Notes: generated by a model not told the origin, from the letters alone. A stretch of DNA of 64,000 nucleotides from Tenrec ecaudatus (GCF_050624435.1 NC_134541.1:11400995-11464994); one strand, 5' to 3'; shown: positions 46,625-58,180, counted from the first letter of the stretch. Numbers and translations are program-made.

Positions 46625-46735
46625 GAGCTGGATTTCCTGGTTTTAAGTTCCTGCTGGTCACTTACTAGCTTATGCTCTTGGGCAAGATGACCTCCCCTCT
46701 CTGTGACTCAGTTTCCTCCTCTCTAACAAGGGGCC
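46625..46735 (+). mobile_element. MIR SINE remnant
   Basis: 'cttactagcttatgctcttg' then 'tgtgactcagtttcctcctc' is the MIR core in forward orientation. Confidence 0.75.
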
Positions 46736-46739
46736 CCAG

Positions 46740-47650
46740 GGACAGCAGTGCTTCTGACAGGGTGGTCTGAGGCCACAGTAAATGGGGCGCAAAGCCGACA
46801 GCCTGGAGGCGGACATTGCTGACCTCTGGCTTCCCTGTTGCCCTGTGGCAGGAGTCCAGCGTGGCTCCACACTGCCCCCCGTCCTCCATTTGCCTACTCT
46901 GACACCCACTGTGGCTCCACGCCTCTCCACACCAGTGCTCGGCTCCTTAATCGGTTGTAACAGGCACAGACTCATAGCCATCATCGGAATTAAGGGAAGC
47001 TAATGAGTTCGCACCAAGTCAGGATCAGTAAACACTAAGGAGACAGTGCTTGGTTTGCTCAGGCAGAAGCCAAGTCTCCCTCTCTCTGGTCCTCAGCTGC
47101 TTAGTCATGTGGTAGCCAAGTCTCTCACCGATGCTCAGCCTCTCAGCCACGTGACCTCTTGACCTTGGCCTCCGTTGCACACCGCCATCCTCTCTCGGGC
47201 CAGATGGGGAGAAGTACCCCGTAGTCTCTGTGCTGCTCCCCTGAGTTTGTTTCCATGCCACAGTCTCAGACGCATCTGGTTTCCGCAGCCTCCACAGCTG
47301 CAGACGGAGATCTTGGAATTGTTCTTCCGAGGTCCTCGGGGTGGGGGGGTAGGGAGGTTCCCTCTGCTGCTGCTTCAAAGAGGGGTGTGGAAATGAAACC
47401 TACCAGTCCTCTCTATTAGCATTACACACGCCCTGTTTGCATAGCCCTGCACAGGAATTTCATTGGAGCTACAGAGACTTGAATAGAAGAACCGTTATGA
47501 AATGGCTCTCCACCCCAGGGTGCATATGGCCTTGGACTCATCAGCGTCATCCAGCTTTCTCCCCGACCCCACCCCCTTCTGGGTGGCTGGTCTCTGTATT
47601 CTACAGTTTTAGTAATTACAAAGCCTGTGGTGGTTCTTTGATGGTTTTTC
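46740..47650. other. Distal intron 3, nothing assigned
   Basis: No gene or repeat recognised before the GT microsatellite. Confidence 0.4.

Positions 47651-47651
<1 letters not shown>

Positions 47652-47695
<44 letters not shown>
47652..47695. repeat. (TG)22 microsatellite
   Basis: Uninterrupted TG dinucleotides, about 300 bp upstream of exon 4. Confidence 0.97.
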
Positions 47696-47697
<2 letters not shown>

Positions 47698-47744
47698 AAC
47701 ACCAGTTGTTTCGGGTTTAGGCCCCCCATGTGCATGAGAGTGGA

Positions 47745-47890
47745 ACCCTATTCCATGGGGTTGGTCCCCATAGATTCTTCTGAACAAGACAGCCTGGCCT
47801 TTCTTTTGTGGTTCTTCTGGGCGGACTTGAACCTCCGACCTTTGGTTAGTGGCAGAGAGCATAACTGTTTGTCCTGCCCAGAGACGCCAT
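47745..47890 (-). mobile_element. AfroSINE, diverged
   Basis: 'ggacttgaacctccgacctt' and 'cataactgtttgtcctgccc' fit a reversed SINE head. Confidence 0.6.
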
Positions 47891-47999
47891 GTTGTTATTG
47901 TTAGTAGGGGTGTTCTAATTAGCAATGATGTTATATTATTCTAGGGTGTCTCCCCCCTACTGTCTCTGAAGGGCTAACCCCTCTCGCCTCTCTCTGCAG

Positions 48000-48108
48000 G
48001 GCTTCGTGCTGGCTGTCACCATCATCCGAGAGGCGGTGGAGGAGATCCGATGCTACCTCAGGGACAAGGAAGTCAACTCCCAGGTCTACAGCCGGCTCAC
48101 AGCCAGAG
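48000..48108 (+). CDS. ATP9A: ATP9A coding exon 4 (TM2 and entry to actuator domain)
   Basis: Encodes 36 residues plus one base (about 110-145). [16 protein letters not shown] completes TM2 and its cytosolic extension. [19 protein letters not shown] leads into the actuator domain, with the RDKEVNSQ..S motif typical of the ATP9/Neo1 subfamily. Acceptor is ctctctgcag. The donor reads gtcagc, with C rather than purine at +3, a weak match to consensus; the frame requires this site, because exon 5 supplies the last two bases of the Gly codon. Confidence 0.96.
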
Positions 48109-48617
48109 GTCAGCCACCCAGGGCCGGGCAACTCCATCATGGGTGGCACTGATGGTCAAGGGAGCTGAGTGCAAAGCTCAGGCCTGTGGGTGGGTAGGTA
48201 GGGGTGTGGCTGCCTTGTGCCCCAGCCGGGTGGACTCAGGCTGGGCCATCCTCTCTGAGTGGTCTTGTCAGCCTGTCCCACTTCATGGGCCTGGGTGAAA
48301 GGTGGGCATTTGGCCTGGGTTGCCCCTGGTGGGTGTTCTGAGTTGCAGCTGGGGCTACTCCTTTTCCTGGGCTGAGCTGCGGGAGGCAGGTGGGTACCCC
48401 TCCATCTGTGAAAGGGTCCCTCCCATGGCGGGTGTTTCTGGGCATCGAAGCGCGGATACTTTCAGCTCTGGATCTTGCAGGAGTGAGGAGTGTAAAGCCA
48501 GGCTCTGTGTGAGAGTTGGAAATGGCAGCGGGTCTGAGTAAAGGCAGCCTCACTTTAAACTTTAAAGAGGCCTCATAAGTCTTAGAAACACAATGGTGCT
48601 GTGGGTGGGGTTGGATC

Positions 48618-49220
48618 TGTTAGGTAGCAGAATAGAGGGGGTTGTCCCTCCATAGTGAAGACCCCCAAAGAGGAGACTGGAAGATAATCAAGCGAGCCTT
48701 AGCCAGCCATCAAGACCAACTGGGCATGTTCCAATTCAGGTGGGCGGCCGCATCCCTGGGCGGCCGCATCCCTGGGCGGCCCCAACGAGGCTCAGGTGGG
48801 CTTATTTCAGCCAATGGGGTCAACCAATACCTTCTTCCACGCCTCCCCAGCCTGAGGTTTAACTACCTTAGTGGCAGGACCACTGCCCCCTTTTTCATTT
48901 CCGCCTTTTGCCCTCTCCCCTTGACCTGTTCTTGAGCCTGCTCCGCTGTGCGGCGGGCTCTCTGGCCTCAGGCCACCACGCGTGGGTGAGCAGTCCCACG
49001 AGGTTGCCCGTGGTTAGTGGTGAACATAGCACAGCGTACTCGCATTTTGGCACGCTTCCCGGAAATAGCGTGCACTCTTCTGAGACTGTAAAGCCTGAAA
49101 CTTTCTGTCCTTTATAAAAACCCACTCACATGGATCACAAACTAGCCTTTGGTGTGAATTCTTTATCGTGGGAAGCCAAGATCGGAGGTATAACCCCCCG
49201 CCCCTCCAAGAAATCTAACA
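48618..49220 (+). mobile_element. Class I-like ERV solo LTR with perfect 4-bp duplication
   Basis: 603 bp with inverted ends TGTTAG...CTAACA, flanked on both sides by gatc (48614-48617 and 49221-49224). A TATA-like 'tttataaaaa' at 49111-49120 and the U5-like 'gtgaattctttatcgtggga' support forward orientation. A 17-bp tandem repeat of 'cggccgcatccctggg' lies at 48746-48781. Four-bp duplication is typical of gammaretrovirus-like elements. No internal genes. Confidence 0.82.
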
Positions 49221-49224
49221 GATC

Positions 49225-50835
49225 ACAGCACTGAGAAATAACCAGCGCATGGAAGGAACCCCAGGGTCCCTGGCAGGTGCCTGCTGACCATGGTGGTACC
49301 GACAGCCCACCGGAAGGCATCCTCCGAGGGGCAACCTGTGCTGGTTCCCACCAGCTTCACTGCCCGCACAAAGAGTATGCCCAGGACCAGAAAGCCGCAG
49401 CCTCAAGCTTGCTCAGCTCACTAGGAAGGGAGGTCAATAGACAAAGCCCCTAAAAGGACAATTCCACCCCACCCCACCCCCCAGGCTCCTTCTCAGGACT
49501 CTGTTCAGGAGAGGCCCAAGGGCAGTCGAAGCCATGCCTTGCCTTCAGGAAGTGGGAAATGTTGAGAAGGACAGTCCGTGTCCGGCTGACTCCAGACCTG
49601 GGCAGGTGGGGAACCCCCTCGGAGGGGTAGGGCTTCAGCCTCCAGGGTCGGCACCCCTCACCTCCCTGAGGAGGTCTTTCCTTCCAGGATACACCTGTGC
49701 TCAGGAAAGATGCTATTTACCATCTCTCCCTCCTGCGCCCCCCCCCCCCCCGGAAAACCTTGACAGTGTAATGGAAGCCTCCCCAGGGAGAATGGAGAGA
49801 CGCTGCTTTTGTAGCTGGTGGTCTGGAGAACCTGCAAGCCCGTGGGCCTGCTCTGTGACGGTTCAGGTACGGTAGCCGTCACCCTGCTCCATGCGGGGAA
49901 GAGAGGAAAGCGTGTCTCAGCCAAGGCAGGTGGGGGGTCATCAGAAGACCCCCTCGGGAGGGTGGCGTGTGCATATTAAACCCTCCCCTTAATCACTTGT
50001 TCTTACCATGGCTTTGAGAACTAACGCTTGGCAGCTGACAAAGGCCCTGTCGAGGGAGGGCGGGCTCCTTGGGGCTGAAGAGAAGCCCTTTGCATTCCGA
50101 TTCCATGCATTCGGAATGACCCGACCCCCTGGGCTCCTTTCTTGTGGCGATTACTTTCCCTGAAAGGCGTATCTGCCCTCCCCCGCCGCCCCCGCCCTGC
50201 CTCTGCTTTGACTTCACTCAGCCCTCGAAAAGGTCCTGGGGAGAATTGGCAGATGGCCGCGGGCATTAAAAACATGTCTCCTTTGTGAGCCCTCTTTTGT
50301 GGCCTGTGCTCCCCATTGCCGGGGCAATGATGTGCGGGGCCAGGGAGCGGAGGGGGTGCTGAATATGAACCCGGGGCGCTGCCCCGGCAATTTGTCAGCA
50401 GCGTCCACAAAGCACCAGCGGGCTCAGCTTGGGGAGGCTTCTGGTAGATAGGCCCTGGAGGGCGGGCGGGTGGGGGGGGGGGGCAGTCCGACTTCAGAGG
50501 GAAGAAGGGGAACATTGAGAGTTTGATGGCAGGGAGCTTTGCTCAGCCCAGGAGCAAAATGAGACAAGTGCGTGCACACGCGCGTGTGTTTGCGGGCATG
50601 TGCAATAGCCAGGCGTAGCTGTTCCGCTCTGTCAAGTGGATTCCTTAAATCACGTTTTCCTCCGTAGGTTTGGGACTCAAAGCAAGACTATCCAGTCGTG
50701 GTCCGCCACCACATCCGGGCTATGGTAGTTGCTTGCATTTGGTAGCGTTTCCTGATGACGAACAGCAGGACTTGCACGGGTAGAATCATATATCTATAGA
50801 GAGAGATTTGTCTGCGATAATCTCTCACTAGTCGA
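49225..50835. other. Low-repeat block of intron 4
   Basis: No repeat family recognised apart from C- and G-runs at 49737-49752 and 50470-50483. GC-rich single-copy sequence around 50000-50550 is a candidate for conserved noncoding sequence (inference). Confidence 0.45.
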
Positions 50836-50839
50836 AACG

Positions 50840-51035
50840 TAGTGTAGCGGGTTATGTGTGGGGCTGCTATCCAAAGTCCAGCGGCTTGAAGCCACCAAGC
50901 TCCTCCACAGGAGAAAGGCTGGGCTTTCTGCTCCCAGGAATGCTTACCGCCTCGGAAGCCCACAGAGGCCTTTCTGCCCGTCCCATAGGCTCACTATGAG
51001 CTGGTGTTGACTTGATGGCGGTGATTTGTTTTTAG
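50840..51035 (+). mobile_element. AfroSINE
   Basis: 'cgtagtgtagcgggttatgt' head and 'gctggtgttgacttgatggc' 3' end. Confidence 0.85.
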
Positions 51036-51039
51036 TTTG

Positions 51040-51695
51040 ATTACAATCCCCCTGTCCCCCTGGTGCCCCGTCATGTACCCCAGTCCCTCCCTGTGCCATG
51101 CCTCCTGTTACCATGTTCCAACCCTCTGGACTTTGTCCTGGCCTGTGCTGCCCTGGTGATTGGAGTTGCTCTGATTCCGGGTCACTTCGGTTGAGGGACC
51201 CTTGATTGATTTGCCTGTGCTGGGTGTGTCCCGGGAGGTAGTTTTCCGATTGTCCGTCCGTGCCCTGGGTTCATGTGAGGGCACTGCCAGCACCTTGGGG
51301 GTTTTCACACCAATCAGGTTCTTAAAACTTTCCACTGACTTTGAGGAAAGAAAGTAGTTTGGCTTTGAACAGCTGACCTGGGAGGTCTGGTCATCAGAAA
51401 CTCACAGTTGGGAGGGAAATGGGTGACCGCTTTTATTTGTTTTAAGTAGCTGCTTCTCATAATTTAATTTGCCTTATTCTGTTTGAGATGCATCTACCGA
51501 CTGGTTGGATTAAACGTGAAGGCAACTGTTACACCCTTCCTAGGAAGTATTTTAAGAGGACCGTTGGCTGCTCCCACAGGGATGACCTTCTCTCCGCTCT
51601 AAGGGGAAATGTTTGCGAGTCCTTTGTCTGCTAAACCTGTGATTGGCTTCTGGGCTCCCGACACAAACATGAAGGACGGGTCAAGGCCAGCAAGG
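51040..51695. other. Intron 4 stretch, nothing assigned
   Basis: No gene or repeat recognised. Confidence 0.4.
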
Positions 51696-51699
51696 CCTC

Positions 51700-52139
51700 T
51701 GTGCTTGGCTGGGTCTTCTGGTGACACACCTATGTGCTTAAGAAAGGACCTTATGTCGAGAGAGAAATGTATGTCCAGGAAGTGGCACAGTCCAGTTCAA
51801 GTCCATGAGTCGGAGACGAGCTGGATGCCCTTCCAGCTCCCACAGCTGCTGGCAGGTGAAGCAGGAAACCAGACGACCACAGGCCAGCAGGTGCAGAGTC
51901 CGGTGGATCCAAGGTAGGCAGGGCGCTGACAGCTCCCAGGGTCCACAGGCCACATGGGCCTCCAGCCCAGAAACGAGGAGAGGGGCTAGAGTGAAGCCAG
52001 CTCTCCACAAGGTCCCTTACCAGACCCCCAAGGGGACCAGATTCGGCTGTGACTCCCAAGGATAGGCCAGACCCCCAAGGGGACTGGATTACGCTGTGAC
52101 TTGGTTGATAGATTGGACTCCATCTATATCATCTCAACA
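51700..52139 (-). mobile_element. ERVL-like LTR, diverged; left end uncertain
   Basis: 'ccagttcaagtccatgagtc', 'gagtccggtggatccaaggt' and the right end 'ctatatcatctcaaca' parallel the reversed LTRs at 7995 and 33720. A 15-bp segment 'agacccccaagggga' occurs twice (about 52022 and 52069). Confidence 0.5.
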
Positions 52140-52645
52140 GCTGGCCAGCTGACTGGGAAACCTACCCCTCACAGATGGTGAAATCACAAAGCTCCTAACT
52201 GGTCGTCGTCATTTGGTGGCATGCGTGTGGTGGCTCTCATAGCCACGCTCCCTGCGCTTCGACTTCCTAGCCCAGGTGCTGGCGGTCAGGCTTCTGAATG
52301 TGAGCTCTTCCTGGGTCCTGTTGTCCTGTTCTAGCCCCCCCCCCTTTGCTGTGCAGACAGACCACTAAGCCTTTCAGTAAACCGTGGGGCGTCAGAATTT
52401 GTCAATGATTTCATTGTACTTGGGCCACAGTCACCGAGGACGGAAGCAGCTGTCAAGAAATCGGATGACCAGAAAAAAGAAATGAGGACAAATCGGATGA
52501 CAGATCTGTGGCGGGTCTGCTGCAAAAGACCGCTTTTGGTTTCTTAAAAGCAGAGGCGACACTCTGATGACTAAGGTGCCACTGACCCAGCCCGCCCGCG
52601 GTCAGGTTACCTGCTTTCCAGCCAGGTGACCTGCTTCCCAGGCAG
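52140..52645. other. Intron 4 stretch, nothing assigned
   Basis: C-run near 52336. No gene or repeat recognised. Confidence 0.4.
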
Positions 52646-52649
52646 GTGA

Positions 52650-53010
52650 GTTTGCCCATGGGAACAGCAGGCACCAGAAGGACAGGTGCTGTGCTCAAAA
52701 CGTGGTGTTGGGGAAGAATACTGAAAACACCACGGACTGCCAAGAGACCAAACACATTGGTCTTAGAAGAAGTGCCGTGCCAGCGTGTCAGAGAGGATGG
52801 TGAGACTTCAGCTGGCTCACTTCGGGCACGCCAACAGGAAAGACGAGGAAACTGCTCATAAAGGACTTGCTGGTTGGTCAAGTGGAGGGCCAGCCATGAG
52901 AGGCCCTAGAGGAGATGGCTGGACACGTAGCTGCAGGAGTGTGTGCAAACGCACCCACAGCCCTGAAGACTGGCCGGCGTGGAGCAGGCCGAGTTTCCCT
53001 CGGCTGTCCA
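52650..53010 (+). mobile_element. RTE/BovB-type LINE 3' fragment, diverged
   Basis: 'aaaacaccacggactgccaa', 'gaccaaacacattggtctta' and 'cttcagctggctcacttcgg' follow the RTE 3' coding order (TAK..TNxSxLEE). Confidence 0.7.
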
Positions 53011-53214
53011 GGAAGTCGCCCTGAGAGGAGCCAGGGAGGAGAGCACGCAGTTGAAGGCCGTACGCCAGTGAGAACAGCCGGGTGTGGTGCTTTCCATGAG
53101 GGACAGGGCTAGTGGTTTTCCAGCAGGGTGTCAGGGGGTGTTGGTGGGTGAATTAATGGGGGGTGGAGGCGGGGGTGATGGGATCCCCGGAAAGAGCTGC
53201 TGATATCTTCCGTA

Positions 53215-53268
53215 AGAGTAGACCTTCTGTATGAGCCCCCTAATAAAGCGATTATAAAAAAAACAAAG
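53215..53268 (+). mobile_element. L1-like terminal fragment
   Basis: 'tgtatgagccccctaataaa' and A8 tail, the extreme 3' end only. Confidence 0.6.
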
Positions 53269-53382
53269 AGACAGCAAAACTCTGTCCCAAATTGTCACGG
53301 GCACACCCATTCTCAATATTTATGAATAAACACTTGTGCATACTTTAAAAGAAAAAAGAGTAGCCTTTCATCCGGAGGCTCG

Positions 53383-53446
53383 AAGGAAGGAAGGAAGGAA
53401 GGAAGGAAGGAAAGAAGGAAGGAAGGAAGGAAGGAAGGAAGGAGGG
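53383..53446. repeat. (GGAA)n microsatellite
   Basis: About 15 tetranucleotide units with one 'aaag' interruption near 53411. Long GGAA runs can act as ETS-factor sites, an inference without support here. Confidence 0.95.
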
Positions 53447-53669
53447 ACAGGCTCCGTGATTTTGGGGGCCTAGGGAAAAGTAAGCATGTGGGCTCTCATT
53501 GAAAGATGACTAAGAAGTTCATAATGGGGAAAGCAGCGTGCACCCTTCTGCCCCAAGGCTCCATGCGGTGACCCAGTTGCATGCCTGTGAGGCTGCCCCC
53601 CCCCCCAAGAGTGCCCTAGATGAATGGAGTTAGCTGGGAGCTCAGGTGACGGGAGTACCTTGATTTTCT

Positions 53670-53865
53670 CCTGGAGCTCTGGTTGCATAGTGGGTTACCA
53701 GTTTGGCTGCTAACCACAAGGTCAGTGGTTCAAAACTACCGGCTTCTCCGAGGGAGAAAGATGAGACTTTCTGCTCCCTGGGAAACCCATGGGGGTAGTC
53801 CTGCTCTATCCCATCGGGTCGCTTTGAGTTGGCATCGACTCGATGGCAGAAAATTTGCTTTTTGA
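53670..53865 (+). mobile_element. AfroSINE, near full length
   Basis: 'ggctgctaaccacaaggtca' and 'gttggcatcgactcgatggc', close to consensus. Confidence 0.93.
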
Positions 53866-53989
53866 GTGAGTCTTGTTTTTCCCAAAAGGCCGTGTCTCCT
53901 GAGCCCCTCCCCGCTGAGGGACAGGAGAAAAAGACCACACAAGCCAGTCTCTGGGGAGGTTGATTGTACCATTCAAGAATTCTTCTACA

Positions 53990-55048
53990 ATAGAGGAAAG
54001 AACTAGGAGGCAAAGGGCATTTATAGAGGTCTAAATACAGGCATGTACATATGTAAATGTATTTGTGAATGATGATGGTGAAATAGATCTTACATGCATA
54101 TATTTATAGGTTTATTATTAAGGTAGCAGATGGACATTAGACCTCCACTCAAATACTCCCTGAATGCAAGAATTCTTTATTCTAGTAACCTGGCATTCCA
54201 TGATGCTCACTTTCATGACATGATCACTGAAGACAAATGGGTGCATAAGCAAATGTGGTAAAGAAAGCTGATGGTGCCCGGCTATCAAAAGATATAGCGT
54301 CTGGGGTCAAGCGGCCATCTAGCTCAGAAGCAACAAAGCCCACATGGAAGAAGCACACCAGCCTGTGTGATCACGAGGTGTTTAAGGGATCAGGTATCAG
54401 GCATAAAGAACAAAAAATTATATCATTGTGAATGAGGGGGAGTACAGAGTGGAGACCCAAAGCTCATCTGTAGGCAACTAGACATCCCTTACAGAAGGGC
54501 CTCGAGGAGGAGACGAGCCATTCAGGATGCTGTATAGCACCAATGAAACATAAAACTTTCCTCTAGTTCTTTAATGCTTCTTCCCAACCCCCCCGCCCCC
54601 ACTATCATGATCCCAATTCTACCCTACAAATCTGGCTAAACTGGAGGATGTACACTGGTATAGATCAGAGCTGGAAACACAGGGAATCCAGGACAGATAA
54701 ACCCTCAGGACCAATAATGAGAGTAGTGATACCAGGAGGGGAAGGGGAAGGTGGGACAGAAAGGGGGAATGACCATAAGGACCTACATATAACCCCCCCC
54801 TGGAGGATGGACAACAGAAAAGCCGTTGAAGTGTAGTGTTGGACAGTGTAAGGTGCGACAAAATAATAATGTAAAAATCATCAAGGGTTCATGAGGGAGG
54901 GGAAAAATGAGCTGATACCAAGGGCTCAAGTAGAAAGCAAATGTTTTGAGAATGACGATGACCACAACTGTACAAATGTGCTTGACACAATGGATGGATT
55001 GTGATAAGAATTGTATGAGCCCCCAAAAGAATGATTAAAAAAAAAAAA
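53990..55048 (+). mobile_element. 5'-truncated L1-like LINE with target duplication
   Basis: aagaattcttctaca (53975-53989) and aagaattctcctaca (55049-55063) match 14/15 around the insertion. Its sequence is the reverse counterpart of 39484-40850 and ends 'tgtatgagcccccaaaagaa' with an A-tail. No coding frame. Confidence 0.88.
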
Positions 55049-55064
55049 AAGAATTCTCCTACAG

Positions 55065-55690
55065 GGCATAGTGCCAGAAGATGGTAGCACCAGAGCCGTT
55101 TGGAGATCACCTTCCAAATTGGAAGGCAGGAGAAGGAAAACAGAACCTTCGAATAATGAACAGCCAATGCTGGGCAAGAGCTGCACCATCATTTTTTCAT
55201 TGGCCCGCGGAGGTAGGCCTTTATAGATCGAACCCCGAGGCTCAGAAAGGAGACATCCGTAACCCGAGGCTGAAGAGCCAGCGTGCCCAGGCCAGCATCC
55301 TCTAGCCTGCCTCCTTGAAATCCGTCTTTAAACACCATCAGAGGCTTCAAAGAGTGGTTCTCAGACCCTTATCAGTTTTTATGGTTTTAATCAGAGATGT
55401 TTCCCTCCAGGGAATGGTATTCAGTGGCCCTGGAAATGCCAAAGCACACTAAGAAGCCTTGGGAGCAGCAGCCCAGGACGCCTGCACAACTTGGTTTTGC
55501 TAGTCAAGGGGACGGGGTGGGGCGTGGAGCAGGAAGGGTAATGAAAGAATGAATTATCCCACCGTTGACACCTCTTCTTCAAACCAAAAGTTTCATCTTG
55601 AAAGACCTGCCGTGCTTATCAGAGGGAGTGAGAAAAATTGATGGGGGTCTGTATTTTCACAAGGTGTATTCCTGGGCTCTTCACACCAGA
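55065..55690. other. Intron 4 stretch, nothing assigned
   Basis: No gene or repeat recognised. Confidence 0.4.
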
Positions 55691-55694
55691 ACGC

Positions 55695-55726
<32 letters not shown>

Positions 55727-55753
55727 TGTGCGTGCGTGAGAGAGAGAGAGAGA
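55695..55753. repeat. (TG)n/(CG-TG)/(GA)n microsatellite
   Basis: TG run passes through 'tgcgcgtgtgcgtgcgtgag' into GA repeats. Confidence 0.95.
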
Positions 55754-55867
55754 CCTCTTTTGGATCAAGGGCTAAAGGAAGGCAAGGGCAAGCAGAGGAC
55801 ATGTCATGAGCACAATGGCCCATGAGTCTTTGCTGCTGGGAACATCTGGATGGACAGAAGGACCACT

Positions 55868-56035
55868 CACTGTCATTATGTCAATTCTGACTCTCGGTGA
55901 CTGCGCTATGGACTGAGTTTCTGAAGCTATAAGTCTTTATGGGAGCAGAAACCTTACCTTTGTCCTTTGGAGAAGCTGGTGAACTTTGTCTTCAGTAGGC
56001 CAACGTGTAACCACTCCACCCCGAGGGCCCACCTG
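55868..56035 (-). mobile_element. AfroSINE, diverged
   Basis: 'cactgtcattatgtcaattc', 'ggagcagaaaccttaccttt' and 'cgtgtaaccactccaccccg'. Confidence 0.8.
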
Positions 56036-56039
56036 GGGG

Positions 56040-56805
56040 GACAGTCAGCCAGCCATAAGTCAGAAGGCAAAGGGCTGCCCAGTGCCGGAGGCCCCTCCAA
56101 TCTTCAGCTTTTTAATCCTGGGCACAGGTAGCTGTGCCTGGACTCATCTTTCCTCTCTTCCCCAGTTCTTCCGAGATCAGCACTGCTGCCCGCTGAGCGG
56201 TCACCCTCTCATAACTACAGGAGCACACTTCCACTCTCCGTTTTCCCGTTCCCAGTGCACTCAGGATCCCGATTTAGGATCGAAGTCGCTATGAGTGAGC
56301 TCTGAGATCTAAGGCTCTTAAGTGTGTGTGTTCGGGGGAGTTGCGTAGTTCTTTGGAATGACTCCGGAGAAGGTGGACTAGGGCAGGGGAAGATGGGATT
56401 GTTAGAGGAGAGTTGCTTAGTTCATTAAACCGAATTGAAACTCTGCCCGCATTCCCAAACAGAGGTGCCATTTTTGTTCCCAAAGTATGAACTCCGTGCA
56501 GTTGGAACTGTCAATGTGAGGAACGCTAAGATATGCTGTATGACTTTAAAAAATAAAATTATAATCTTGTTTTTGTTTTGTATGATTGCATATGAAATCC
56601 AAGATAGATGAGTCTTTTGAGACATAAGTGGATTTGAAATTTCCTAGGGGCGTGGCAGGGGAGGTTGGGGGAAGCGGGGAGTTAACAGCCAGGGTGAGAA
56701 GGAAGATGTTCTGAGATGGATCGATTGGGTGATGTGACGATGGCACAGTTCTTTATGATTAGATGATTGAATCGTATGATGCGTGCATTATATGCCAATA
56801 ACACA
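56040..56805. other. Intron 4 stretch, nothing assigned
   Basis: AT-rich toward the end. No gene or repeat recognised. Confidence 0.4.
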
Positions 56806-56827
56806 ATTTTAAAAAGTAAAGAAACTG

Positions 56828-56963
56828 GGCTCAAGTAGAAAGAAAAGGTTTTGAAAATGATGATGGCAACATATGTACAAATGTGCTTGACACGGATGGA
56901 TGGATGGGTGGATGGATGGATTGTAATAAAGGGAGCTGTAAGAGTCCCCAATAAAATTTTTTT
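56828..56963 (+). mobile_element. L1-like 3' end with target duplication
   Basis: 136 bp from 'ggctcaagtagaaagaaaag' to 'ccccaataaaattttttt'. Flanks aaaaagtaaagaaactg (56811-56827) and aaaaagtaaagaaagtg (56964-56980) match 16/17. Contains a short (GGAT)n run. Confidence 0.88.
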
Positions 56964-57204
56964 AAAAAGTAAAGAAAGTGAACAAAAATTGATAGCAACA
57001 AGAACAAAGATAATCTATAGCTTGGGAGGAGGTAAATAAAATTAATTGAAATCTAAGAGCAAAGAGAATATTAAGAGTTGGAACTACAGCAGAACAGGAA
57101 GGAATGCAAATCCATTTCACCACTCAAAGAACTTCCCTTCCTTGGGCTTCCCTCCCTGGGATTCAAAGGTAGGGCTTCAAACCAGTTCATTCCTGGTTGG
57201 TTCC

Positions 57205-57881
57205 CTGTTGACCGGTTCCTGTTTCCACCCTTGCAGGGAATCCTATAGGACAGGGTTCTCAACCTGTGGGTCTTGACCCCTTTGAGGGTCGAATGACCCT
57301 TTCACAGGGGTCTCCTAAGACCATCGGAGAACACATATTTTCGATGGTCTTAGGAACCCAGACACCGCTCCTCTATCCTCCAGGTGGAGCTGCCCACTTG
57401 CAGATGCACCCACCTATGAGTACCCGGCATCAAGACTGTACCCATGCGACACCATACTTCAAGACAAAATTTCATTGACTTGTCATTAGAAATAAGTACT
57501 TCACAATATATAATTACATATTGTTTGTGTAATTCATCACTATGCTTCAATCATGTTCAATTTGTAACAATGAAAATACATCCTGCCTATATTTTACATT
57601 ATGATTCATCACAGTAGCAAAATTACAGTGATGAAGTAGCAATGAAAATAATTTTATGGTTGGGGGGTCACCACAGCATGAGGCACTGAATTAAAGGGTC
57701 ACGGCATTAGGAAGACTGAGAACTTTTGCTGTGGGAACAGAACTGCCTCTGTATGTTTCTGAGACTAACTATTGACAAGAGTAGAAAGCCTCATGTATCT
57801 CCCGAGGAGCACCTGGTGGTTTCGAACTGCTGACCTTGTGGATCCCAGCCTAACTTGTCACCATTTGGACACCAGGGCTTC
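57205..57881 (-). mobile_element. AfroSINE split by a SPIN transposon
   Basis: Left remnant ends 'aatcctatagga' (57250). The right part resumes 'tgggaacagaactgcctctg' at 57732 and ends near 'ttggacaccagggct'. The two pieces are consecutive in the reversed SINE. Confidence 0.78.
57251..57731 (-). mobile_element. SPIN (hAT) long non-autonomous copy
   Basis: 481 bp with SPIN ends 'cagggttctcaacctgtgg' and 'actgagaacttttgctg'. It keeps the longer SPIN interior, including 'ttgtaacaatgaaaatacat' and a hairpin 'cctaagaccatcgg' / 'tcgatggtcttagg' (57314-57354). No transposase frame. No target duplication is recognisable. Confidence 0.92.
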
Positions 57882-57975
57882 TCCAGAGGCATATACTGAA
57901 CCAGAATCAACCAGAACTGTGCACGGGATGATTGAGGTTGAGCCTAAGGCTCAGGTGAGAGTACCTTTTTGCTCT

Positions 57976-58180
57976 TCTCTAGGAGCTCTCGTGGCAATAG
58001 TGGGTTACAAGTTGGGTTGCTAACCACAAGGTCAATGGTTCGAACCCACCAGTCACTCCACTGGAGAAATAAGAGGCTTTTTACTCCCATAAAGTCTGGG
58101 AAACCTACAGAGCCAGCTCTGCTCTGCCCTATGGGGTCACTGTGAGTCAGAAGTGACTTAATGGCTGTGCATTCGTTTTG
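57976..58180 (+). mobile_element. AfroSINE, near full length
   Basis: 'gttgctaaccacaaggtcaa' and 'gtgagtcagaagtgacttaa', with T/G-rich tail. Confidence 0.9.

Larger units (their letters stand above)
35157..47999 (+). other. ATP9A: ATP9A intron 3
   Basis: 12.8-kb phase-0 intron dominated by L1-like material at 39484-41889 and by SINE, LTR and RTE insertions. Confidence 0.93.
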
